From Streptomyces sp. WAC05374 (GTDB lineage Bacteria > Actinomycetota > Actinomycetes > Streptomycetales > Streptomycetaceae): a DNA stretch of 64,000 nucleotides. The stretch is from contig NZ_SMNQ01000023.1 in assembly GCF_004353505.1 (NCBI RefSeq), positions 47,675-111,674 on the forward strand, read 5' to 3'. Under the pieces are notes generated by a model that made no database searches, was not told the DNA's origin, and was given only the letters and a program-made list of their open reading frames with translations. Of this stretch, positions 26,661 through 34,780 are shown piece after piece. The translations under genes and the position numbers were made by a program. Positions within the stretch are counted from its first letter, which is position 1. Each line of letters starts with the position of its first letter.

Positions 26661-26666
26661 TAGGGT
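26661..26666 (+). promoter_or_regulatory. Possible -10 element of glyA
   Basis: TAGGGT just upstream of the ZTP riboswitch; it would place transcription start at the first base-paired nucleotides of the aptamer. No convincing -35 is visible. Confidence 0.4.
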
Positions 26667-26674
26667 GGGGTTCA

Positions 26675-26759
26675 CGCACGGCGACTGGCGTACGGGGAAG
26701 CGACCCCGGGGGAGCCGTGCGCGGCAGACCACACGAGGGTGCCGCCCGCCTGGGCACCC
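26675..26759 (+). ncRNA. ZTP (pfl) riboswitch upstream of glyA
   Basis: The conserved pfl features are all present in order. A helix formed by CGCACGGC (26675-26682) and GCCGTGCG (26714-26721) encloses the invariant GACTGGCG (26683-26690) and a GGGG/CCCC hairpin, followed by CCGGGGGAGCCG. After a linker, a second hairpin (GGGTGCC 26737-26743, GGCACCC 26753-26759) presents the conserved CCGCCTGGGCA loop. This class senses ZMP/ZTP, which accumulates when 10-formyl-THF is short, and usually turns on one-carbon genes such as glyA. The aptamer ends about 40 nt before the glyA start; the expression platform probably acts on the GGAGG site. Confidence 0.88.
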
Positions 26760-26799
26760 GCAGACCACGTCCGTGCTGCCGGCCCCCTTGGAGGACGCC

Positions 26800-28077
26800 A
26801 TGACCAGCCTTCCCCTTCCCGCCCACCACCCCGCCCTGTCCGCCTCCGATCCCGAACTCGCCGCGCTCGTCGGCGCGGAGGAGCGGCTCCAGGCCGAGAC
26901 GCTGCGGCTGATCCCGAGCGAGAACTACGTCTCGCACGCCGTCCTGGAGGCCTCGGGCACCGTCCTGCAGAACAAGTACAGCGAGGGCTACGCAGGCCGG
27001 CGCTACTACGAGGGCCAGCAGAACATCGACCAGGTCGAACGGCTCGCCATCGGCCGCGCCAAGGCCCTCTTCGGCGTCGACCACGCCAACGTCCAGCCCT
27101 ACTCCGGCTCCCCGGCGAACCTCGCCGTCTACCTCGCCTTCGCCGAACCCGGCGACACCGTGATGGGCATGGCCCTCCCCATGGGCGGCCACCTCACCCA
27201 CGGCTGGGGCGTCTCGGCCACCGGCACCTGGTTCCGCGGCGTCCAGTACGGCGTCCGCCACGACACGGGGCTGATCGACTTCGACGAGGTGCGCGACCTC
27301 GCGCTCAAGGAGCGCCCCAAGGTCATCTTCTGCGGTGGCACCGCGCTGCCCCGGACCATCGACTTCGCGGCGTTCGCCGAGATCGCCCGTGAGGCGGGCG
27401 CCGTCCTGGTGGCCGACGTCGCCCACATCGCCGGCCTGATCGCGGGCGGCGCCCACCCGTCGCCGGTGCCGCACGCGGACGTGATCTCCACGACCACCCA
27501 CAAGACCCTGCGCGGACCGCGCGGCGCGATGCTCATGTGCCGCGAGCAGTACGCCAAGCCGCTCGACAAGGCGGTCTTCCCCGGCCTCCAGGGCGGCCCC
27601 CACAACCAGACCACCGCCGCCATCGCCGTCGCCCTCCACGAGGCGGGCCTGCCCTCCTTCCGTGACTACGCGCACGCGGTCGTCGCCAACGCCAGGGCCC
27701 TCGCGGACGCACTCCTCGCCCGCGGCTTCGACCTGGTCTCCGGCGGCACGGACAACCACCTGATCCTGATGGACCTCACCCCCAAGGACGTCCCCGGCAA
27801 GGTCGCCGCCAAGGCCCTGGACCGGGCGGGGATCGTCGTGAACTACAACACCGTCCCCTACGACCCGCGCAAGCCCTTCGACCCGTCCGGCATCCGCATC
27901 GGCACCCCCTCCCTCACCTCCCGCGGTCTCGGTACGCAGCACATGGCGGCCGTCGCCGACTGGATCGACCGGGGCGTCACCGCGGCACGCACCGGCGACG
28001 AGGCCGCCCTCGCCACGATCCGCGCGGAGGTCGCCGACCTGATGGCCGCCCACCCGGCCCCCGGCATCCCCGTCTGA
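26800..28077 (+). CDS. glyA: Serine hydroxymethyltransferase
   Basis: 425 residues. The PLP enzyme converts serine and THF to glycine and 5,10-methylene-THF, the main entry of one-carbon units. Motifs: LRLIPSENYVSHAVLEASGT, NKYSEGYAGRRYYEGQQNID, NVQPYSGSPANLAVY, VADVAHIAGLI, and STTTHKTLRGPRG with the PLP Lys near residue 235; NYNTVPYDPRKPFDPSGIRIGTP closes the family pattern. The start (MTSLPLP) follows GGAGGACGCC. A ZTP riboswitch in the leader ties expression to folate/purine status, matching purH and folD in the same window. Two hairpins follow the stop. Confidence 0.97.
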   Translation: MTSLPLPAHHPALSASDPELAALVGAEERLQAETLRLIPSENYVSHAVLEASGTVLQNKYSEGYAGRRYYEGQQNIDQVERLAIGRAKALFGVDHANVQPYSGSPANLAVYLAFAEPGDTVMGMALPMGGHLTHGWGVSATGTWFRGVQYGVRHDTGLIDFDEVRDLALKERPKVIFCGGTALPRTIDFAAFAEIAREAGAVLVADVAHIAGLIAGGAHPSPVPHADVISTTTHKTLRGPRGAMLMCREQYAKPLDKAVFPGLQGGPHNQTTAAIAVALHEAGLPSFRDYAHAVVANARALADALLARGFDLVSGGTDNHLILMDLTPKDVPGKVAAKALDRAGIVVNYNTVPYDPRKPFDPSGIRIGTPSLTSRGLGTQHMAAVADWIDRGVTAARTGDEAALATIRAEVADLMAAHPAPGIPV

Positions 28078-28093
28078 CGCGACCCCGCCCGGC

Positions 28094-28164
28094 CCCGGCA
28101 CCGGCACGGCACCGCGCCGGGTCCGGTGCCGGGCCCGGGCCCGTACAGGCACCGCACCGGTGCC
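28094..28164. terminator. Two hairpins between glyA and a convergent gene
   Basis: First hairpin: 11-bp arms at 28094-28104 and 28123-28133 (18-nt loop). Second: 7-bp arms at 28148-28154 and 28158-28164 with a 3-nt loop. Both lie in the 105-nt gap between the glyA stop and the stop of the convergent gene. Confidence 0.65.
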
Positions 28165-28182
28165 GGGCCCGGAGCCCCGCGC

Positions 28183-28980
28183 TCACGTGGACCCGGCGAT
28201 CTCCACGGCCCGGTCCCGGGACGGCTCGCCCTCCAGGCGGAGGGTCGTACCGTCCGGGCGCGTCCACAGCAGCGTGGGGCCCGCCGTGCGTTCCGAGCGG
28301 GTCCACGCCCTGCCCCGGCCGTCCGTCATCGGGAACGTCAGCAGGTGCGGCCGCGCGAACCAGTACGCCGGGCCGACGCCCGCGACCTCCACGTACTCCG
28401 GGTGCTCGCGCACCGTCTTGCCGAAGCCGACGTCCAACCGGGCCGGGAACGCGTCCAGCCGTATCGTCCGCCCCGGCTCGTGCCAGCACAGGCTCACCAC
28501 CCGCGGGCCGCCCGGCGCCTCACCGACCGACACCGCGTCCGGCGGCCCCAGGACCCCCGGCACCCGGGGCGCGAACCCGGCCCGCCGGCCCGCCTCCGCC
28601 AGGGGCACCGGCGAGGAGCAGCCGGGCACCACCGGGCCGGCCCCCGGCGCGGGCGTCGCCGAGGGGTCGTACCGCACCTGCACGCCCCCGAAGCCGAACC
28701 ACTCCGCCACCGCCGCCCGCACCGGGGGCGTCAGCACCAGCACGACCAGCGCCCCGGACAGCACCACACCCAGCGCCCGCCACCGCCGCCGGGCCCACGC
28801 CCGCATCCGCTCGCCCCGCCCCGGCGGCTCCGCCACCGGCACCGGCACCGCCTCCGCCAGCAGCCGCGCCAGCACCCGCTCGGCCATCGACTCCCCGTCC
28901 ACCTCCGGCACCCGCAGCCCGCGCCCCAGCTCCCGCAGCCGCCGCTCCAGCGCCGGGTCCGGCTCCTCACCCGCGCGCAT
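28183..28980 (-). CDS. Membrane protein paired with an ECF sigma factor (putative anti-sigma or regulatory partner)
   Basis: 265 residues. The cytoplasmic N-terminus (ALERRLRELGRGLRVPEVDGESMAERVLARLL) precedes one transmembrane segment near residue 72 (ALGVVLSGALVVLVLTPPV), followed by a large outer domain with GVQVRYDPSAT and FPARLDVGFGKTV. Its start lies inside the end of the sigma gene (14-nt overlap) behind GGGAGGGGG, so the two are co-translated. The layout is that of a sigma/anti-sigma pair, but no zinc-binding H-x3-C-x2-C anti-sigma motif is visible, so the role is inferred from context only. An in-frame GTG at 28983 is an alternative start. Confidence 0.75.
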   Translation of the reverse strand: MRAGEEPDPALERRLRELGRGLRVPEVDGESMAERVLARLLAEAVPVPVAEPPGRGERMRAWARRRWRALGVVLSGALVVLVLTPPVRAAVAEWFGFGGVQVRYDPSATPAPGAGPVVPGCSSPVPLAEAGRRAGFAPRVPGVLGPPDAVSVGEAPGGPRVVSLCWHEPGRTIRLDAFPARLDVGFGKTVREHPEYVEVAGVGPAYWFARPHLLTFPMTDGRGRAWTRSERTAGPTLLWTRPDGTTLRLEGEPSRDRAVEIAGST

Positions 28981-29593
28981 CACTCACCCCCTCCCACGCG
29001 TCCCCCCCGGTCCCGTCCGGTCCGCCGGGCAGCATCCGGCCCAGCTTCTTCAGCGCACGGCTCAGCCGCGACTTCACCGTGCCCCGCGGCCAGCCCAGCG
29101 CCGCGGCCGTCTCCGCCTCGTCCATCTCCAGCAGGTACCGGCAGGTGACGACCCGGCGCTGCTCCTCGCTCAGCCCCCGCAGCGCCGCCGCCAGCAGCGC
29201 GCGCCGCTCCTCCTCCACGGCCGCCACCGCCGGGTCGGCCGACTCCGGTATCAGCGGCTCGGCGGCCAGCAGCTCCGCCTCCCGCCCGGCGACGGCCCGC
29301 TGCCGGACCGCCGAGCGCACTGTGTTTCTCGTCTCATTCATGACGATCCGCAGCAGCCACGGCTGGAAGGCCGAGCCGTCCTGGAACCGCCCCAGCGAGC
29401 AGTACGCCTTGATGAACGCCTGCTGCACCACGTCCTCCGCCTCCGCCCCCGCGCCGAACGCGACCGCCGCCCGCAGCGCGACCGGGGTGAAGGCGCGGAC
29501 CAGCTCCGCGTACGCCTCCGCCTCCCCGGCGCGTACCCGTGCGATCACCGCGGCCTCGTCGACGACGATGCGGCCCCCCTCCCGCGTCCTCAC
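28967..29593 (-). CDS. ECF-family RNA polymerase sigma factor
   Basis: About 208 residues. Region 2 is VIARVRAGEAEAYAELVRAFTPVALRAAVAFGAGAEAEDVVQQAFIKAYCSLGRFQ with the -10-recognition segment. Region 4 is LRGLSEEQRRVVTCRYLLEMDEAETAAALGWPRGTVKSRLSRALKKL, a clear HTH. No long C-terminal extension. The start is uncertain: GTG 29593 is the first codon near the domain but has only a weak ribosome site. The co-translated membrane protein downstream is the probable regulator. Divergent from trpS across a region with a 21-bp tandem repeat. Confidence 0.88.
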   Translation of the reverse strand: MRTREGGRIVVDEAAVIARVRAGEAEAYAELVRAFTPVALRAAVAFGAGAEAEDVVQQAFIKAYCSLGRFQDGSAFQPWLLRIVMNETRNTVRSAVRQRAVAGREAELLAAEPLIPESADPAVAAVEEERRALLAAALRGLSEEQRRVVTCRYLLEMDEAETAAALGWPRGTVKSRLSRALKKLGRMLPGGPDGTGGDAWEGVSDARG

Positions 29594-29656
29594 ACCCTGA
29601 ATACACCGGCCGCCCCCGATCGGTTCCCACCCCGGCACCCACCCCGGCCCCCCGGC

Positions 29657-29698
29657 GGCATCCGTTCCCGGGCTGTCGGCATCCGTTCCCGAGCTGTC
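29657..29698. repeat. Tandem 21-bp repeat between the sigma gene and trpS
   Basis: Two adjacent copies (29657-29677 and 29678-29698) differ at a single base. They lie 26 nt before the trpS start and about 65 nt from the divergent sigma start, in a position suitable for a promoter or operator of either gene. No hexamers recognised with confidence. Confidence 0.6.
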
Positions 29699-29723
29699 GG
29701 TGGCACCTGAGAGAATGAGGAAC

Positions 29724-30737
29724 ATGGCCTCTGATCGTCCTCGTGTGCTTTCCGGAATCCAGCCCACCGCAGGCTCGTTCCACCTCGGCAACTACCTCGG
29801 TGCGGTCCGTCAGTGGGTCGCGCTCCAGGAGACCCACGACGCCTTCTACATGGTCGTCGACCTGCACGCGATCACCGTTCCGCAGGACCCGGCGGAGCTG
29901 CGCGCCAACACCCGGCTCGCCGCCGCCCAGCTCCTCGCCGCGGGCCTCGACCCGGAGCGGTGCACCCTCTTCGTCCAGAGCCACGTCCCCGAGCACGCCC
30001 AGCTCGGCTGGGTCATGAACTGCCTGACCGGGTTCGGCGAGGCCTCCCGCATGACCCAGTTCAAGGACAAGTCCGCCAAGCACGGCGCCGAGCGGGCCAC
30101 GGTCGGCCTGTTCACGTACCCGATCCTCCAGGTCGCGGACATCCTGCTGTACCAGGCCAACGAGGTCCCGGTCGGCGAGGACCAGCGCCAGCACATCGAG
30201 CTCACCCGCGACCTCGCGGAGCGGTTCAACGCCCGCTTCGGTGAGACGTTCACCGTCCCGGCGCCGTACATCCTGAAGGAGACCGCGAAGATCTACGACC
30301 TTCAGGACCCCTCGGTCAAGATGAGCAAGTCGGCCTCCACCCCGAAGGGCCTGATCAACCTGCTCGACGAGCCGAAGGCGACCGCGAAGAAGGTGAAGAG
30401 CGCGGTGACCGACACCGACACCGTGATCCGCTTCGACCCCGAGGACAAGCCGGGCGTCAGCAACCTGCTGACGATCATGTCCACCCTCACCGGCACCTCC
30501 GTCCCCGACCTGGAGCGGAGCTACGAGGGCAAGCTGTACGGCGCGCTGAAGACCGACCTCGCCGAGGTCATGGTCGACTTCGTGACCCCCTTCAAGACCC
30601 GCACCCAGGAATATCTGGACGACCCCGAGACGCTGGACTCGATCCTGGCGAAGGGCGCGGAGAAGGCCCGCGCGGTCGCCGGAGAGACGCTCGCGCAGAC
30701 GTACGAGAAGGTGGGCTTCCTGCCCGCCAAGCACTGA
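29724..30737 (+). CDS. trpS: Tryptophanyl-tRNA synthetase
   Basis: 337 residues. The enzyme charges tRNA-Trp with tryptophan. Class I signatures: the HIGH-type motif in SGIQPTAGSFHLGNYLGAV and KMSKS in VKMSKSASTPKGL; the EDQRQHIELTRDLAERFN and LYQANEVPVGEDQ blocks belong to bacterial TrpRS. Start chosen at ATG 29724 (GAGG site), giving MASDRPRVLSG. Streptomyces often carry a second, auxiliary TrpRS elsewhere tied to indolmycin resistance; here no resistance context is present, so this looks like the housekeeping copy. A terminator hairpin follows. Confidence 0.96.
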   Translation: MASDRPRVLSGIQPTAGSFHLGNYLGAVRQWVALQETHDAFYMVVDLHAITVPQDPAELRANTRLAAAQLLAAGLDPERCTLFVQSHVPEHAQLGWVMNCLTGFGEASRMTQFKDKSAKHGAERATVGLFTYPILQVADILLYQANEVPVGEDQRQHIELTRDLAERFNARFGETFTVPAPYILKETAKIYDLQDPSVKMSKSASTPKGLINLLDEPKATAKKVKSAVTDTDTVIRFDPEDKPGVSNLLTIMSTLTGTSVPDLERSYEGKLYGALKTDLAEVMVDFVTPFKTRTQEYLDDPETLDSILAKGAEKARAVAGETLAQTYEKVGFLPAKH

Positions 30738-30747
30738 GACCGGCGCG

Positions 30748-30781
30748 AGCGCCGGTGCGCGACCGGTACGGCACCGGCGCT
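30748..30781 (+). terminator. Terminator after trpS
   Basis: Perfect 11-bp arms at 30748-30758 and 30771-30781 with a 12-nt loop, beginning 11 nt after the trpS stop. Confidence 0.75.
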
Positions 30782-30875
30782 GCTCCGGTGCCGGATCCAA
30801 CGACTCTGGCCACGCGACGGGTCCAGCCGCCACACTGGCGGCTGAAGCCGATGACCGACACATGAGGAGAACGAC

Positions 30876-31466
30876 GTGGGGACCGTAACGCTCGGCGTTT
30901 CGATCGCGGTCCCGGAGCCCTATGGCAGCCTGCTCCAGGAGCGGCGCGCGGGCTTCGGTGATCCCGCCGCCCACGGCATCCCCACGCACGTCACGCTGCT
31001 CCCGCCGACCGAGGTCGAGGCGGCGCGGCTGCCGGCGGTCCGGACGCACCTCGCCGAGGTCGCCGCGGCCTGCCGGGCGTTCCCGATGAGGCTGTCGGGC
31101 ACGGGGACCTTCCGGCCGCTGTCGCCGGTCGTCTTCGTCCGGGTCGTGGAGGGCGCGGCGGCGTGCTCCTGGCTCCAGAAGCGGGTCCGTGACACGTCCG
31201 GCCCGCTGGAGCGGGAGCTCCAGTTCCCGTACCACCCGCACGTCACGGTGGCGCACGGCATCACCGAGGAGGCGATGGACCGGGCGTACGAGGAGCTGGC
31301 CGACTTCGAGGCGTCGTGGACCGTCGGCTCCTTCGCCCTGTACGAGCAGGGCGCGGACGGGGTGTGGCGGAAGCTGTCCGAGTACGAGTTCGGTGCCGGG
31401 CGTACGGCGCCGTCCGTGCCCGCCCAGGGCTCACCGGTCGACGAACCGGCCACCAGCCGCACCTGA
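30876..31466 (+). CDS. 2'-5' RNA ligase-like (LigT/2H phosphoesterase) protein
   Basis: 196 residues. Two catalytic H-x-T motifs of the 2H phosphoesterase superfamily are visible: IPTHVTLLPPTEV near residue 38 and HPHVTVAHGI near residue 120. GTG start at 30876 follows GAGGAGA; upstream in-frame codons are unlikely. Members hydrolyse or ligate cyclic phosphodiesters of RNA or nucleotides; the substrate here is unknown. The last ~35 residues after YEFGAGRT are a non-conserved tail. It stands alone between trpS and the convergent DprE2-like gene. Confidence 0.85.
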   Translation: MGTVTLGVSIAVPEPYGSLLQERRAGFGDPAAHGIPTHVTLLPPTEVEAARLPAVRTHLAEVAAACRAFPMRLSGTGTFRPLSPVVFVRVVEGAAACSWLQKRVRDTSGPLERELQFPYHPHVTVAHGITEEAMDRAYEELADFEASWTVGSFALYEQGADGVWRKLSEYEFGAGRTAPSVPAQGSPVDEPATSRT

Positions 31467-31493
31467 GGCGAGCCGCACCCGAGGCGCCGCCCG

Positions 31494-32255
31494 TCACAGC
31501 GGCAGGCGGCGGAAGACCGGGCGCGGCAGGTGCCGGAGCGCCGACATCACCACGCGCAGCGCTCCCGGCACCCACACCGTCTCCGACCGGCGCCACAGCC
31601 CCAGCTCGATGGCGTGCGCGACCGCCTCCGGTGTGGTCGCGAGCGGCGGGTCGGCCAGCCCGGCGGTCATCCTGGTCCGCACGAAGCCGGGCCTGACGAC
31701 CATCACATGGACCCCCGTGCCGTGCAGGGCGTCGCCCAGGCCCTGCGCGAAGGCGTCCAGGCCGGCCTTGCTGGAGCCGTAGATGAAGTTGGCGCGCCGG
31801 GCGCGCTCACCGGCCACCGACGACAGCACGACCAGGGAGCCGTGGCCCTGCGTCTGGAGAGCGTTCCCGCAGGTCAGGCCGGCCGAGACGGCGCCGGTGT
31901 AGTTGGTCTGGGCGACCTGGACGGCCGCGAGCGGCGCCGCCTCGTCGTGCGCCTGGTCGCCCAGGACGCCGAAGGCGAGCAGCACGACGTCGATGTCGCC
32001 CTCGGCGAAGACCTTCCCCAGGGCCTCCTCGTGCGAGGCGGGGTCGAGCGCGTCGAACGGCACCGTGCGGACCACGACACCGGCGCGGAGCTGCCCGAGG
32101 GACGCGGCGGCGGCGTCCAGGGCGGGGGAGGGGCGCCCGGCCAGCCAGACCGTCCGCGTACGGCGGGCGATCAGACGGCGGGCGGTGGCCAGGGCGATCT
32201 CGGACGTGCCGCCGAGGACGAGCAGGGACTGCGGGGCGCCGAAGGCGTCCTTCAT
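31494..32255 (-). CDS. dprE2: DprE2-type short-chain dehydrogenase (decaprenylphospho-2-keto-ribose reductase family)
   Basis: 253 residues. SDR fold: SLLVLGGTSEIALATARRL as cofactor loop, VLLAFGVLGD, the catalytic Ser in VVLSSVAGERARR, and YGSSKAGLDAFAQGL with the Tyr-x3-Lys pair. The LGGTSEIALA start and YGSSKAGLDAF resemble mycobacterial DprE2, the second half of the epimerase that turns polyprenyl-phospho-ribose into -arabinose. AAGGAG precedes the ATG. It sits 78 nt downstream of the DprE1-like gene. Function is inferred from homology plus context. Confidence 0.85.
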   Translation of the reverse strand: MKDAFGAPQSLLVLGGTSEIALATARRLIARRTRTVWLAGRPSPALDAAAASLGQLRAGVVVRTVPFDALDPASHEEALGKVFAEGDIDVVLLAFGVLGDQAHDEAAPLAAVQVAQTNYTGAVSAGLTCGNALQTQGHGSLVVLSSVAGERARRANFIYGSSKAGLDAFAQGLGDALHGTGVHVMVVRPGFVRTRMTAGLADPPLATTPEAVAHAIELGLWRRSETVWVPGALRVVMSALRHLPRPVFRRLPL

Positions 32256-32333
32256 GACGTCGTACTCCTTGCGTCGGGTCGGGACGGGTGGTGAGGCGGG
32301 GCGGGCGAGGGGGCGCGTGCCGACCCGCCGGGG

Positions 32334-33701
32334 TCAGAGGGACAGGCGGCGGGAGAGGTCCGAGGTGAACACCGCGCGCGGGTCCAGCTCCGCCCGCAGC
32401 GCCAGGAAGTCCGGCAGTCTCGGGTACATGGCGCGCAGCGCGTCCGGGCGCAGCCGCGAGTCCTTGGCGAGGTAGACGCGCCCGCCCGCGCCCGCGACCT
32501 CCTCGTCGAGCTCGTCCAGGAACGCGCCCAGGCCGCTGAGCCCGGCCGGGATGTCCAGCGCCAGCGTCCAGCCCGGCATGGGGAACGACAGCCAGCCCGG
32601 GTCGCCCTCCCCGAACCGCTTCAGGACGGCCAGGAACGACGGGCAGCCCCGGCGCGCGATCCGGCGCACGATGCGGCGCAGGGTGTCCTCCCGCCCGTAC
32701 CCGACGACGAACTGGTACTGGACGAACCCCCCGCGCCCGTACACCCGGTTCCAGTGCGGGACCCCGTCCAGGGGGTGGAAGAAGGCGGACAGCCGTTGCA
32801 GCTCGCCGGTGCGGTGGCGGGGCGCCTTGCGGTACCAGAGCTCGTTGAACAGCCCGACGGTCGCGCGGCTGAGGAGCCCTTCGGGCAGCAGCGCGGGGGC
32901 GGCCGGCAGCCTGCCCGGGCGGAACGCGAGCGGGTCGCGCCGGGCGCGGCGCGGGAGCGCGTCGTACGGGGCGTGGTCCCCGCGCGTCAGGACGGCGCGC
33001 CCGGTGGCGGCGCCGCGCGCGAGGAGGTCGATCCAGGCGACGGAGTAGCGGTAACCGTGGTCGTTGGCGGTCAGGCGGGCCATGAGGTCGTCGAGGTCGG
33101 CGGCGCGCTCGGTGTCGACGGACATCAGCGACGTCTCGACCGGGAGGAGCTGGACCGTGGCGGACAGGATCACCCCCGTCAGCCCCATGCCGCCGGTGGT
33201 GGCGTCGAACAGGTCGGTGCCGGGGACGACGGTGCGGATCGTCCCGTCGGCGGTGAGGAGGTCGAAGGCGCGGACGTGGCGGCCGAAGGAGCCGGAGACG
33301 TGGTGGTTCTTGCCGTGGATGTCGGCGCCGATGGCTCCGCCGACGGTCACGTAGCGGGTGCCGGGGGTCACCGGGACGAACCAGCCGAGCGGCAGCAGCA
33401 CCTCCATCAGACGGTGCAGGCTGACGCCCGCGTCGCAGACCACGACGCCCGCCTCCGCGTCGATGGAGCGGATGCGGGCGAGGGCGGTCATGTCCAGGAC
33501 GTCTCCGCCGGCGTTCTGCGCGGCGTCGCCGTAGGCGCGGCCGAGACCGCGGGCGATGCCGCCGCGTGCGCCGCAGGCCCGGACCGCCTCGGCGGCCTCC
33601 TCGTAGCTGCGGGGGCGCAGGACACGGGCGACGGTGGGGGCGGTGCGGCCCCAGCCGGTCACCGGCTCGGCCGGCTCGGTGAAGGTGTCGGCATCAGGCA
33701 T
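32334..33701 (-). CDS. dprE1: DprE1-type FAD oxidoreductase (polyprenylphospho-ribose 2-epimerase subunit)
   Basis: 455 residues. N-terminal FAD domain (VLRPRSYEEAAEAVRACGARGGIARGLGRAYGDAAQNAGGD; GWFVPVTPGTRYVTVGGAIGADIHGKNHH) and C-terminal substrate domain ending YLAKDSRL ... MYPRLPDFLALRAELDPRAVFTSDLSRRL, very close in pattern to mycobacterial DprE1, including the Lys of the AKDSR motif. In M. tuberculosis the Cys attacked by benzothiazinones (C387) lies in the GW-x-x-C-x-D stretch; here that position is Ala381 (GWTLALD). ATG 33701 follows no strong ribosome site. Divergent from the PAP2/UbiA/GtrA genes. Confidence 0.9.
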   Translation of the reverse strand: MPDADTFTEPAEPVTGWGRTAPTVARVLRPRSYEEAAEAVRACGARGGIARGLGRAYGDAAQNAGGDVLDMTALARIRSIDAEAGVVVCDAGVSLHRLMEVLLPLGWFVPVTPGTRYVTVGGAIGADIHGKNHHVSGSFGRHVRAFDLLTADGTIRTVVPGTDLFDATTGGMGLTGVILSATVQLLPVETSLMSVDTERAADLDDLMARLTANDHGYRYSVAWIDLLARGAATGRAVLTRGDHAPYDALPRRARRDPLAFRPGRLPAAPALLPEGLLSRATVGLFNELWYRKAPRHRTGELQRLSAFFHPLDGVPHWNRVYGRGGFVQYQFVVGYGREDTLRRIVRRIARRGCPSFLAVLKRFGEGDPGWLSFPMPGWTLALDIPAGLSGLGAFLDELDEEVAGAGGRVYLAKDSRLRPDALRAMYPRLPDFLALRAELDPRAVFTSDLSRRLSL

Positions 33702-33877
33702 GGATGCGACCGTATCGCCGCGCTTGGGGTGTTTGACGGGTTTGTCGTCCGCGTCGCTCGGCTCGCCGAAATGGGTGATTAAACGAGTGTCATCAAAGAT
33801 TGCCGCGCCCTCCGGCGTGCGGCGCGCCAGAGTCGCCCGTGGTGGACCCGTCCACGGAGACGAAAGGGTGGCGGAGG

Positions 33878-34780
33878 ATGCGATACGCGGGGGCCGGGTG
33901 GGAAGGCGCCGCCGATCACCGACTGGTGGGCGCGCTGTACGCCTGGGGACGTCGCCGGCCGGCCGTGGCGGCGGCCGCGCGGTCACTGTCGTACGCCGGT
34001 GAGCACGCCGCGCTCTGGATTGGGGCCGGCCTGGTCGCCGCGGCGGCCGACCGTGCCCGCCGGGGCCCCTGGCTCCGCGCCACGGCCCTGACGGCCACGG
34101 CCCATGTGGCCGCCATGTCCCTGAAACCCCTCGTCCGCCGTCCCCGTCCCGCGCCCGTGCCCGGCGGCGGGCCCGCCCCGCGCCTTCCGGTGGGCGGCCC
34201 GGCCCCGGCGGGGGAGGCGTCCGCACCTGCCGGCCCGGCCCCGGTGGCGGGCTCCTGCTCCTGCGCCGCGTCCGCGCCGGGCGTCCTGGCCCCGGTGGCC
34301 GACCCGGCCGCCGTGGGCGGACTGGACCTGGCGGGCGACGCGCATCCGGTGGGCGGCCCGTACGTGGTGGGTGGACCGAGCCCGGGCGCCCAGCACCTGG
34401 CGGGCGGCCGGACACCCGTCGCCGGTCCCTGCGCGTGCGCCGCGTCCGCGCCCGGCGGGGGGCGGCGCCCCGGTGCCGGGAGGCGTGCGGCGGGGCGGGC
34501 GGTACGGGTGTTCGGGCCCGTGGTGGGGCGGTACTCGTTCCCCAGCTCGCATGCCGCGTCCGCGGCCGCCGCCGCCGTGGCGTTCGGGGCGGTGCGGCCG
34601 GGCGCGCGGTGGGTGGGCGTGCCGGTGGCCGTGGCCATGTGCGTGTCCCGCCTCGTGCTGGGCGTGCACTACCCGACCGACGTGGTGGCCGGCGCCCTGC
34701 TGGGTGCCGTCACGGCCCGGCGGCTCCGCCAGGCGGCGACGAATCGTTTCTGCGCCCACCCGGGAACCCGCCGTGGCTGA
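33878..34780 (+). CDS. PAP2-family phosphatase with a large low-complexity insertion
   Basis: 300 residues. The three PAP2 motifs are KPLVRRPRP (83-91), PSSHA (222-226) and SRLVLGVHYPTD (257-268). Between motifs 1 and 2, where relatives have a few dozen residues, there is a ~120-residue Gly/Pro/Ala-rich insertion containing two copies of a PVAG-x-C-x-CAASAPG unit (around 121-135 and 180-193). By order and neighbours it is the likely decaprenylphospho-phosphoribose phosphatase (M. tuberculosis Rv3807c type). ATG 33878 follows GGAGG. Stop overlaps the UbiA start by 8 nt. Confidence 0.82.
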   Translation: MRYAGAGWEGAADHRLVGALYAWGRRRPAVAAAARSLSYAGEHAALWIGAGLVAAAADRARRGPWLRATALTATAHVAAMSLKPLVRRPRPAPVPGGGPAPRLPVGGPAPAGEASAPAGPAPVAGSCSCAASAPGVLAPVADPAAVGGLDLAGDAHPVGGPYVVGGPSPGAQHLAGGRTPVAGPCACAASAPGGGRRPGAGRRAAGRAVRVFGPVVGRYSFPSSHAASAAAAAVAFGAVRPGARWVGVPVAVAMCVSRLVLGVHYPTDVVAGALLGAVTARRLRQAATNRFCAHPGTRRG

